The position numbers were made by a program, and so were the translations under genes. DNA of 64,000 nucleotides from Rhizophagus clarus. Lineage: Eukaryota; Glomeromycota; Glomeromycetes; Glomerales; Glomeraceae. A model generated the notes under the pieces. It ran no database searches and had not been told where the DNA came from. It saw only the letters and a list, made by a program, of their open reading frames with translations. The stretch spans positions 1 to 64,000 of the forward strand of contig BLAL01000089.1 in NCBI GenBank assembly GCA_015698045.1, given 5' to 3'. Positions 45,945 to 56,649 of this stretch are shown here, piece after piece. Position 1 is the first letter of the stretch; each line of letters starts with the position of its first letter.

Positions 45945-46584
45945 CAGTCGTGACTGGTTATAATGAACCTGTTTGTACCAAAAACTTGTTATACTGAACC
46001 AAGTTTCACAGAACTGATTTTTTTAAAATTAATTGCACTGGATATAACGATAGTACATTACTATATCTGGTATCCAATAGGATCATGATGCCAATAATTT
46101 TGCTTATATCCGGCATTATACGTCATTTATTGCCAGATATCGTTTATTGCCTGATTTCATTTGTTGATTTTATACATATTGACAATTTTAAAAGTTTAGA
46201 TTAACAATAAAAAAATGGAGTGTAATTATTGGAATTAATTAATCACAAGTTTGCTTTAACATGTGATGTTTAATATATAATGATCATATACCGCATCCGA
46301 ACTTATATTAGCCAGCCCATGTATATTAGCTACGTAAATTTTTTTCATCTGAATAGCCGATAAATACTTAAATTGATGATCGCACAAAATTTTAAATTAT
46401 ATGATAATGTTATGGTTTATTATGCAATGATCCGAATTTTAAATATTATATACTACTAATAATTTTATTTGAAAAAATTATATATCGAACAGTTCGGTAT
46501 ATAACATAATATCATATATCGAATTCATCATATACCGAACCAGACTAATTGGAACGGAAGGTTCGTTATATCCAGTGGCGACTG
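45945..46584. mobile_element. Tc1/pogo-like MITE with TA target duplication
   Basis: The ends CAGTCGTGACTGGTTATAAT and, inverted on the right, CAGTCGCCACTGGATATAAC match well, followed by GAACCT on both sides. TA flanks both ends (45943-45944 and 46585-46586). CAGT-type termini with ATATAACGAAC and TA duplications are typical of pogo/Tigger-like elements. The 640-bp interior has no transposase. Confidence 0.8.
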
Positions 46585-46861
46585 TATATTATTCCCGTTA
46601 ACAACTACAACTAATTAATAAAAACCAGCTTCGACCCGATTAAGGACTAAACCAAGTAATACTCAATTTAGAAAATAAAAGGATAAGTTAAAATCCGTAA
46701 TAAATATAAAGGGAAAAGAAAAGAAAAAGAAGAATCTACAGTTATCAAATGATTATACCACGGTACTCGTTGTAGCGTAATATAAGCTACTTATGTGATC
46801 TATACGCTAATGAATCTTTTAATGTTATATATTATTTGTTGAGTTTTGTGATGATTGGGAT

Positions 46862-48560
46862 GGGTCTGATACGAAATCCGACAACCAAAAATCACGAACC
46901 CAAAATCCCGACTATCAAAATCCCAAAATAAGAAAATCACGACTAGTACGAAATCCCGACAGTTTACAAAATCCCGAAATTTAATATCCTAAAATCAAAT
47001 CTACAAAAATAATGACAAAAAGTAAATTCTATTTTAGTTTATTCGATTTCAAATTATCTTGGAAATTTCATACATTACTTTTACCCTTTAGTAAAATATT
47101 AAGTATTTTTATAAAATATATTGTTATTAATCTTTATTTGTGTTAGAATTAACTTGCAAATTAAAAGCAATATAAAATAAAACAACCAACGCCCAAATTA
47201 TTAATACCTGAAAATTGAATAAAAGATAATAAATGCGTAATTTAAACGAATATACAATTTTGAACAAACAAATAAATTAATATGATAATTCAAGTTCTTT
47301 AGCGTTGGTTAGTTGTTTCATTTTAATAAGCATTAATATAAGAATAAATGTATCTCGCAAGGGGCGATACGATTAAAATCTAGCATGACGGTAATATCAC
47401 GTGATTTATGTGATTTTGTATTTGTTTATCAGCTAGATCATCTTTTTTTTTAAATGCGCTCTTTCTTACAATCTTACCTCAACAAATATGCCAAAGTGTC
47501 TTAAAGTAAGTTTTTTTTTCTTTTTATTTTGCTTCTTACACTTTTGCTTCTTATACTTTACCAACTTTATTTTGTTTTTTAGGACTTTTGGCTCCTTCAG
47601 TTTTACAATTAAGGTATGTTCGATATTATATGGCTCTGATTTCGTATTCCTTCTTATTTCTTAATTTTCTTATATTCTGTTCATTGCTTACATTTCGTAT
47701 TTCATTTTTTTTAGGTCTTTTGGCTCTTCTCTGCAGTTAAGTTATGACTCTTTTATCTTTTTATTTTCTTTTGCTAATTACATATATATTCCGTTCACTA
47801 CTAACTATTTCGTCTTTTGTCTTATGGGTTTGATTTTACTTGGTCCCTATTTCCCTTCCCTTATTGTTTTTCTTTTATCTTACCTTTTTTCTTATTTTTC
47901 CATCCTTTCTTCATTTTTCATTCTCTTTTTCACTTCCTCTTCATTTGTTTCATTATTCCACTTCACTTCTCCTTCGTTTGTTTCGTTCCATTTCACCTTC
48001 CCTTCGTTTCTTTCACTCCCTTTTTGTTTGTTTTGTTTCCTTTTTACTACCCATTCTTTTCATTCACTTCCTCGTTTATTTTGTCCTTTTTACTCACGCA
48101 TTTCCTCTTCTTTATTATTGTAACTCTTTCTTTTTACTGATTTCTCTTCCCTACCAAAAATAAATATTCCGGATAGTGTGAATTTGATGATATTTTGTTT
48201 TTTAATCAATAAAACATATGAATATATATGATACAGTATATTAAACTAACAAATTGTTGACTTAGTATTTAACTTGCAAATAAAATTTCATTACATAAAT
48301 TTGAATAAATGTTTTTTTGCGAAAAAATTTTTTATTTATAACATTAAAAAAAAAAAAATTAGCCAATCAAAAAATTTAAATTAAATCACGTGATAAAATG
48401 TGAAGATTTAAGCATCATACAGGGGTGCTAGATCTAAATTTACCCTTAATATAAATGTTGAATTTTGAGGAACAAATTCTCCTATACTATGCAATATATT
48501 ATTTGTGGATTGACATAGTAAGGCCAGGATGTTAAATTTCGGGATTTCGTAGTAGAAACC
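46862..48560. mobile_element. Second long-TIR element with splice-like array and pyrimidine tract
   Basis: The left arm begins GGGTCTGATACGAAATCC and holds several AAATCCCGA sub-repeats. The right end, inverted, begins GGTTTCTACTACGAAATCCC and GAAATTTAACATCCT. The order of parts is the same as in 29658-32686: sub-repeat arm, AT-rich spacer, micro-exon-like blocks (47500-47740), C/T-rich tract (47820-48150), arm. The right arm here is shortened to about 40 bp. Transposase and target duplication not found. Confidence 0.55.
47490..47745 (+). repeat. Micro-exon-like array, copy C
   Basis: AAATATGCCAAAGTGTCTTAAA|GTAAG is followed by a T-rich tract and AG at 47582, the block GACTTTTGGCTCC...AATTAAG|GTATG, another tract and AG at 47714, and GTCTTTTGGCTC...AGTTAAG. 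The two blocks share CTTTTGGCTC and TTAAG, so they are duplicates. Confidence 0.5.
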
Positions 48561-48588
48561 TTCACATACTGTACTTCGGAACTAACAG

Positions 48589-48674
48589 AACGTCATAGGA
48601 AGTTACTTGAAGACACAAAAATCCTAAAATGTAGTCATAAAGCTGGACATCAAGGAAAATATACTTGTGATAAA
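48589..48674 (+). pseudogene. Exon-like piece with Cys/His motif
   Basis: Preceded by CTAACAG and followed by GTAAGC, this 86-base piece reads KLLEDTKILKCSHKAGHQG and then KYTCDK. It starts only 29 bases after the long-TIR element ends and precedes the 115-bp array, so it could be an upstream exon of a gene running through it. Family not recognised. Confidence 0.3.
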
Positions 48675-48801
48675 GTAAGCCAAAGAAGAAAGTGTTATTT
48701 TTTTTAAAATTTTAAGCGTTAGTAAACGATATTACCGTTTCGTTCTTTTCTTCATTTATAAAAATCCCTCCTCAGAGGCTTGAAAAGTACCTCGGAATGT
48801 A

Positions 48802-49556
48802 GGAAGGATTAGTGCTTCGATCCGTATCCGGATCAATCCGGATTGATCCGGATTTTTTTTTTTTTTCGGATATCCGAAATCCGCGGTTTTTCATCCGGTT
48901 TATAATCCGGATGACAAATATCCGGTTTGAACCGGGATCCGGATGGAAATAAATATAAAAAAAAATAATTTAAGCAAATTTCTTATATTAAAGTGTATTA
49001 AACACTAGGGTAAACATCGAAGACGTTAAATCTGCGGAAAAAAGGTCTTCGGCGTCAAATTTTAACGTTAGAAACGTTAAATACTCGTTAAATCCGCGAA
49101 ATAACATCTCTGACGCTAAAATGAATGAAATTTAATGTCATAGACGTTAAATTCACAGAAATAAATGTTTCCTGAACGGTAAAATTATAAAACTTTAACG
49201 TCAATGACGTTATTTCCGCATATTTAACACCTTCACATAGTTAAATTCTTAATTCCGGCCAAAAATGCATAATGCCGGCCAAAACGGGACGAGTTAAGAA
49301 AATCATAAAAATTGGCCGAAATTACGAATTTTTGGTCAAAGTTGAAGTGCTAGAGGTTTGATACACCTAGCAATATGTAAAATGACGAAAATATCATCAT
49401 TTAATAAAAAAATTTATGTGATTTGATCCGGATTCCGGATTTCATCCGGATTACCAAACCGGATTCACAATCCGGATTGATCCGGATGAAATCCGGATTT
49501 TTTTTTTGTGTAATCCGGATGACGGATTTCATCCGGATCGAAGCACTAGGAAGGAT
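48802..49556. mobile_element. hAT-like MITE, perfect 15-bp TIR and 8-bp duplication
   Basis: The element 48810-49548 begins TAGTGCTTCGATCCG and ends with its exact reverse complement. GGAAGGAT flanks both sides (48802-48809 and 49549-49556). Subterminal zones at both ends are packed with ATCCGGAT words, and the centre has repeats of GACGTTAAAT(C)CGCGAAA. There is no open frame. The ends and the 8-base duplication indicate a non-autonomous hAT element. Confidence 0.88.
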
Positions 49557-49739
49557 TAGTTTTTTTTATTTGAAATGTTGGTAAACGTAACGTTCCAGTT
49601 CATTTTCATTTTTTTTTTTTTTTGGAGGAACCCTCCGGAGAGTAATACTACTGGAAAGTAAAAGAGTAAAATAGTTAAATAGTGAGTTTCGCTACACCTG
49701 TTGAGAAACTTTTTTTTTATTTTTTTCTAATTAGAAACG

Positions 49740-50400
49740 TTTGTGTCTCAATTTTTTTCTTTTGTAGGTTATCCTTCGAAACTTTGGAGGCGTGTGGTAA
49801 GTTTTGGGATTATTTCGAAACTTTGGTTGTTTTCAATTGAAAAAAAATGGTTTATTAACCGTTCTAATCTTTGTTTTATTTAGGAATTGCCTTTAGAATT
49901 TTTTTTGGAACCGATGGGTTTGAGTAAGCTTCAATATTATCTAAACTTCGTAAATTTGATTATAGTTATTAACCATATCTTTTTTTTTTTTTGTAGGTTT
50001 CCTTGCCGAATTCCGGATTTTTGATGTGGGCAGGTAAGACGCGAAAACATATATATACTTTAAAATTTTTTTAATTGAAAAAGGTTTACTAATTGTTTCT
50101 TCTTTTTTTTTATAGGTTCCCTTGTTGAATTCCGGACTTTTGGACGCGGATGTAGGTTTCAAAATTTCAAAATTAATGAATGAATTTTTTTTTTAATCGA
50201 AGAAACAGTTACTTCTTTTTTCTTATATGTTTCTTTGTCGAGTTTCTGATTTTTGGATGTAGATAATAAGATTCTATTTTGAAACTTAGAAATTTCTTTT
50301 TTTAATTGAGAAACAATCACTAACCGTGTTTTCTTTTTTTTGTGGGTTTCTTTTTGCTTTGGATACGAGTGGTAATAGGTCAGGTCAAAGGTTATCCTTA
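49740..50400 (+). repeat. 115-bp tandem array of micro-exon-like units, copy D
   Basis: Acceptor positions at 49768, 49883, 49996 and 50115, with eroded equivalents near 50228 and 50343, are spaced 113-119 bases. Each unit holds a T-rich tract, TAG, a block of about 35 nt (for example TTCCTTGCCGAATTCCGGAT and TTCCCTTGTTGAATTCCGGA), a GTAAG-type donor, an A/T stretch with TCAATTGAAA or TTAATTGAAA, and a CTAAC/TTAAC site. The first four keep both splice-like signals. Similar but weaker units flank the hAT MITE upstream (48700-48800 and 49560-49680). Confidence 0.7.
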
Positions 50401-50473
50401 AAGAAAAATTAAAAAATAAATACTGTAAATATGTGTATAAACGGTTTAAAAAACGGTTTCTTTCGGCAAAAGA

Positions 50474-50629
50474 ATGATAGAAACTGCAGATATGATACAA
50501 GAAGATGGTAAGAATTTAGATCAAGAACAGGTTATGGTTAGTCCAAAAAGGAGGAGTAAAATTCCAGAAAGGAATAAAAGATGTATAATTAACACTTATA
50601 GCCATGTTAATGTTTTATTTTTTGATTAA
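50474..50629 (+). CDS. Short basic frame after the array
   Basis: A 51-codon frame, MIETADMIQEDGKNLDQEQ, continues with a basic KRRSKIPERNKR stretch and ends in TAA. A donor-like GGTAAGAA falls inside it. It could be the last exon of a gene spanning the array, or chance. Confidence 0.25.
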   Translation: MIETADMIQEDGKNLDQEQVMVSPKRRSKIPERNKRCIINTYSHVNVLFFD

Positions 50630-50828
50630 TTAGATAGTAATTTTAGTCAAAGGTGTTTCGTATATGCATTTTATTTATTATTCACGTTTAAGTAATAGCA
50701 ATTGCTTTAGAGTAAGTTACAACAATCATTAAGATTGTGATAGTAGGTTAGGGAGAACTACTATCTAAACTACTATGTATTATTTCTTGTAAGATGAGTT
50801 TATTCATTTAAACATAATAAAAAAATGC

Positions 50829-50987
50829 ATAATGGTGTAGTTAGCCGAAAAAGGAGCCGCATTCCTGGTTGCCGATCATCCAGACCCGGTTTAATCGCAG
50901 TAAATTCCCTGGAATTCCACGACGATCTACGCCTGAGCCGGAGCCGGGTCCGGACCACGTTTCGGCTGATTCTAACTACACCATTAT
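50829..50987. mobile_element. 159-bp MITE with GC-rich centre
   Basis: ATAATGGTGTAGTTAG at the left is inverted as CTAACTACACCATTAT at the right, 16 of 16 bases. Inside, CCGAAA/TTTCGG words continue the pairing, with a 5-base insertion in one arm. The centre is rich in GAGCCGG and CCGGACC, unlike the flanks. No coding. Confidence 0.8.
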
Positions 50988-50989
50988 AA

Positions 50990-51526
50990 AAAATGCGCGT
51001 TACTAGAAAAAAAATTTCTTTTCTTTTTTTTTCATAACAAATTAAATAAATAAAAATTCGTTAAAAAATTTCTATGTAAAATAAACGATTTAAAAAACCA
51101 TTTTGTTTTTTAAAAAAAAAATTTAAACAGGTAAAGTAATATTTAAATTAATGATTGAATTCAGTTTTTTTTTTTTTTTTCAAGAAAAACGTTCGAAATG
51201 GTTTGTTTTATAATTTTTTTATGAAAAAACAGGGTACCACCTTTTTTTCATATTAAAAAATTTCGGGTCACTTCATAAAAATGATCTTGTGTGACATTTC
51301 CGGTGGCAAATATTTTTGAATTTATTGATATTTTTGTATAAAAGTTTAAATAAAAGACGGTTAATACCATTTTTGTGTGGAAATAATGATTAAAATGTGC
51401 TTTAGTAACAATTATAGATATATATTAATTGATTCTTTTATTGAAATAAATAGTATCATATAAAAGTACATCAAAAAATAAAACAAATATAATCTATATA
51501 TAAAAATAAAGTAAAAAATAATAGAA
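50990..51526. other. Non-coding stretch, 3' side of the channel gene
   Basis: AT-rich with homopolymers. It probably contains the 3' untranslated region of the minus-strand channel gene. Confidence 0.4.
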
Positions 51527-54500
51527 CTAGAACCAAAGTGTCATATGATTGGGTGTTTGATTTTCATTACTTGAAATAAGTTCATACCAAGATGTAATAT
51601 TGACTCCATCATAAGTTATATTTTCTTTATCACCACGCTCTCTAAACCATGAATATAATTTTGTTTTTCCAAGTTCTTTAGACTTTTCCTCCCATTTTTC
51701 CATTAATTCAGGCTCATTGAGATAACAAATATATGGTGTATCGTCTAGTTTGAGATTATTAAAGGGAATATCAAGTCTTTCAAAATCATCAATAAGTTCT
51801 TTTCTAAACATCAAAAGTCCAAGATTACCTTCATTTTTTGCTTTTCCGAATGTGTCACTAAACAATTTATTTAAAGTTAAATAAGCATTTATAAACAAAT
51901 ACGCGCTAATATATACAGTATATACTTACTTCATTAATGCAATAATCATGTTAAGTAAAGCAAGAACTAAAATAACATTAGCAAGAAAAACAAATAATAC
52001 AAATGACAAATCATCACTATAATCATACAAATTATTTGTGCCCAAATAGTACATGGAAAGTATAGCATCCCATATAGTATTAAGAGGATTATCTTGACTT
52101 GATACTGTTAAATTTAAATCATGACTTATAGTTCCATTATCAACTGTAATTGCGTATGTTTTATCTGATGGTGATATGGAAAGAATGGACCTAGTTACAA
52201 TTATAAGTAAGTTAATTTTCTTTTTATACAGTGAAAGTTAAAAATAAAATAAATTACATTGAATCTGCAAATCCAATTATTAAAATAAACATAAATGCAA
52301 AAAATGATACGATGCTTCTTAAAATATTTTTAAAAATGAATATATTTATGGCAATTACTGCAAATAACCGAAGCCATAAGAGCTTTAAAAAATAAATGAT
52401 AGATCAATACACAATTGTTTAAAAATTAAAGTTCCAAAAGTCGTTAAACATACCATTTCAAACCAAAGTAATAAGTCAACTGTTGCATATAAACTAGCTG
52501 TATCGATATTTGTATTAATAGTAAAAAGTGGTGACACTAATAGAAAAGTAAACATACCAAGAAGAATACAGCATATATAAAACAGTTTGAATAATGAAGG
52601 ATATTTTTCATTATATTCTAACTTCAGTATAAATATAGATAAATATATTCCAATATAATAAAATATTCCAGTTCCAATTGAATTAAATATTAAATGCATT
52701 ATATCGAATATATGATACTGAGGAAGAGTAGTATATAGTATTAAAAACATAGCGTGTAAACTTAAAGGTCTTATCCAATATGCCATTACTTGATACCATC
52801 TTGAATTTATAGTAGCTTCTATAGCTGGAATACTGAAAAATGTTTTTTCGTTCTTTTTAATTTGAAGAAATGGACTGAGTTTTTCGTCCTTTAAGTTCTT
52901 ATAGCCAGGCGGAAATAATGTCTTTCTCAATAAATGTAAAATTCCTTTTTTGGGGTTTTCTTCAATTTTTGCATCATCGTGAGTAATATCATGAGTTGTA
53001 AAATCTCGAAGTGGAACCATATAAAAATCAGGTGATATATCCTCGCTATATTAAAGAAATATCATCAGTAAAAGTTCAAAATAAGATACAAATTCAATGT
53101 TGCATACCTAATTTTATTATATATGAAGACGTCCTTAGAATTTTTTGATCTAAGTTTAGTAAGTGGTACATATACTTTTACTGTTTCTTCATAAACTGAT
53201 AATTCTCTGAATCTTTTAATTGGAAAATTGTACTTCATTTTTCCGAAACAAGGTTTATAAAGTAATAAATCCATATAATTACCTATATAAATAAACAATA
53301 ATCATTTAATAAAAAAGGATGGTGATAGTAAAGATTGTATTTTATATTGATTATACCATAATAATAATCATGATTAGATAATTCTGATAGGCGTGGAAGT
53401 ATTTTTGTAACATTAATCATCCAACCAATATGAGTCATAGAATTTTCAGAATAATATTCTAATAAATACGCTAACATAACAGCATCTCGTTCTATTAACA
53501 AAAAAATTATTTGTTAAAATATGTTAATTAATATGAGTAAATATAATGAACTTAATTAAATATTAACCTTGACAGAATTCTAAAGCCAATTCCAAATCAT
53601 TAGCTGGGTTCGAATTTTCACCTTTTAATTCCAAATCATCGCATAATTCCAGATAATTATATGGATAAGAAACATATTTATTTTGAGGTTTATGCAATTT
53701 TCCATTAATTTGACCATTAACACCAAACAGAATATATTTGATTAAAGAAAACGAACGTGAATAAATTAGATATGACATTAAAGGATGTTGGACCTCCATA
53801 AGCTTCCACTTATCAGGATACCTTTTAATGAAGTCTTTAATAATATTTGTGATTCCGCTAACAAATCTTTGGTGTTTTTCGTTAAAATTATCACTTTTAT
53901 GTTTGTACAGATAAACAAGCGATTTACATGCATGAGTTACAACAGTAACCATATCATCATCAATTTGAAATTTAGTTTCTACTTCTGATTTGATTTTGTC
54001 ACTTATTAAAATATAAACAAGATTCGAATTTTCAAAATTTTTAAAGTCTCTAAAGTTATTAAAACTTTGGTATTTAGATTTCCATATTTGAATACTATTT
54101 TGTCCAATTATAAGGAGAAAATTTTTGTCATTACTGACACGAACAATCATTGTATTATCACCACTACCATTCCATGGCTCCAAATCACGTGACATAACTT
54201 TATGTTCATCAGTCTGTGTGTTCTCTCCAAAGGATATCCCTGACCTTTTTATAGTTGTCTCGTTTAAAACTTTAAATTGATCCTCATGATGAAAAACTAC
54301 TTTTCCATTTGCTTTCGAAATATTGTAATACACATCATGTTTTGATAGAGTAGGAATATTACTGTCTGACAAAACAATATCATCTTTAGAAATAGAAAGA
54401 TAATCATTTAAACATCCTGATATAAGCCAAACATGAAATTTCACATCACCACCTTTGTCTTCTTCAATAATGAACAATTTTTTATCTTTTTCAATAAATT

Positions 54501-55808
54501 CTAAGAACTTAATTTTATAAATATTATCAACTTTTTTTGAAATAATTTCAAGACCACTTTCCATTAAATAAAGTGTAATAACATTGTTCCCATAATAAGA
54601 ATAAGCAAATAACCTTGAATCAGTTGATATTGCAAAAATTCCAGGTTCGTCATTGTTTGAAATTAAAAAGTCTTCTTCACGATGTCTATAAAAAACATTT
54701 ACTAATTTTAAATTATTAATATCATATATTTCAATACTTTGTACACGATCATTTTTTCTTGTATCAATCATTAAAAATTCCTGAAATCTAGATTTTAAAA
54801 GATAATTCCATTTGCATTCTGCATTCTTGAAACTTTCTAATTTCTCAAATAAATTTTCGGGCAATAAATAGGTACCTTCTTTTGTTATAGAAATTGATCT
54901 TAATCTAATATTAATCTTTTGTATTTTTATACAATTCATACAGATAAGCGTTGCACTATTCTTCGCGGAATTTTTTGAATTTTTTAAAAAGGTAACAGCT
55001 CCACCAAGATGATAATAATCTACTGATTTTGTGTTATCATCGTTATCATCATTATTATTAAATGAAGACGTATAAAGTTTTATCATTCCTTTACCACAAG
55101 ATAATCGAAATTGCTTATCATCAGTTACTAAAATTTTACGAGTGTGAGTATATTCGTAAGAGAAAAGAATATAAATAGGAATGATAATAAAAAGTAAGTA
55201 AAAGAAAGGTTCTATAAAATTGTTTTGAGCAACAGGGAGGGTGAAAGTAAAGATAACATAATATAAAATAATTAATAAGATTAAAATGAGTTGAGAATCC
55301 CAGAATGGTAATTGCTTTTTGAACTTTTTGATGAAAAATTTGACCCATTTCAAAAATTTCAAAAATTTTCCTAACTCAATTTCTTCTGCACTTATCAAGT
55401 CTTTGTCAGTTACGCAGGAAATTGCAACCAAGAAAGTATCACTTTCGGTATCAATTATGTCCGAAATTGCTAAAGACCATCCAAGAATATTAACCGAGTT
55501 TTTGAATGTATTTATATTAAAGCGTATATTTGCCTTGTCATTTGTTGCTACCTTTGTAATTGATATAGAAGAACCATCTGAAAATTAAGTTCAGAGGAAT
55601 TATTACTACTTCATATTTTTTATATATATACAGTACAGTATAACAATAATATTACGAGTAACTTACATGGATTAAAAGTTGCTACTATTGAACCGTCTGG
55701 ACTAATAGCTACATAATTGACATTTTTTTCATGTGTGCGTTTCTCGCTTCCTAGACCAACGTATTTTTCTTCATCCTTGTATATTTCTTCGATTTCGAAG
55801 TCGTCCAT
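51527..55808 (-). CDS. Beta-propeller ion-channel protein (TRP-like pore)
   Basis: Eight exons join in phase: 55808-55667, 55577-53568, 53491-53357, 53282-53108, 53045-52454, 52382-52258, 52190-51930 and 51857-51527, 1256 residues. The N-terminus has a WD-like strand (VAISPDGSIVATFNP). Two membrane segments stand near 144-162 and 168-188. About 500 residues with WD/beta-propeller character follow (FAISTDSRLFAYSYYGNN). The C-terminal third is a six-TM ion-transport domain: segments near 913-929, 934-966, 974-997, 1008-1035 and 1041-1059, a pore-like NTIWDAILSMYYLGTN, and a last helix ending VLALLNMIIALMNDTFGKAK, which is typical of TRP-family S6. It should pass cations across a membrane; the selectivity is not readable. 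Intron 2 uses a GTTAAT donor. Confidence 0.88.
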
Positions 55809-55819
55809 TTTTTTTTCTT

Positions 55820-56440
55820 GTATTATGAAAAAAAAAAAAAAAATATTTAAAAATAATTTTTTTTTCCGCACAAGCAAAACGACTATTATTTATAATTAAG
55901 AATTGTTCTGTGATTCCAGACCCCAACAGATGAAGTTTCACAAATTTCAATCTTATCATATCACATGAATTATCACAAAAATTCTGTTTATTCTTTTCAA
56001 AGAAATGCATTATTTAGACTTTCAGTATATTTATAATTTATCATTAAAAAATAATAATTACCGTTACATCAATATAAAAGGAATTATTATTTTTCGCTTC
56101 GATAAATAATTAATTGAAAATTTCAGTAAAGTAAATTTGATATAAAAATTATTTATTTTAGCTAAGTTTAATTATTGAAAAATAATTGATGTTAGATTTC
56201 ATGTGTTGTATGAATAATATAATTATTAATTAGAACCATTCTGGCGATTCTTTTCGTGACAAAATCGAATATTATCTTGCAGTCAAAAAAACTTCGTGTA
56301 ATTTTCTTAATTCATTTAGTATTACTAAATTAATTTAATCTGTTTGGGAGTTGTCGGTTATTGACAGAAATGTCTATCATAATGAAAAAAAAAAAGATTA
56401 TCAAAAAGATTCGTAATACTTAAAATTAGAGATTTATCTG
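55820..56440. other. Upstream region of the channel gene
   Basis: AT-rich, with a poly-A/T tract just before the start codon. It presumably contains the channel promoter. No other feature recognised. Confidence 0.35.
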
Positions 56441-56444
56441 CAGT

Positions 56445-56648
56445 ACCCTATAAAAAAAAAATAGATACATTTTTTTATACTGAGAGTTAGCAAAATACGG
56501 TTTTCAGTATCTCTCAATATACTACCCTTCAGTGTAAAAAACGTATCTTGCGAGATACAGGGTTGTGCATTTTTCTGTATCGCTCAGTAAAAAAAACGCA
56601 TCTAAACGTATCTTTCAATATAAAAACGTATCTCTTTTTTATATGGGT
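56445..56648. mobile_element. 204-bp MITE with TATAAAAAA inverted termini
   Basis: ACCCTATAAAAAAAAAATAG at the left pairs with a right end that reads, inverted, ACCCATATAAAAAAGAGATAC. The interior repeats ACGTATCT(T/C) and AGTATCTC words. No open frame. The target duplication is uncertain. Confidence 0.65.
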
Positions 56649-56649
56649 G

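Noticed and set aside
47817..48163. Three overlapping Phe/Ser/Leu-rich frames
   Set aside because: Same pyrimidine-tract artefact as at 31.7-32.2 kb.
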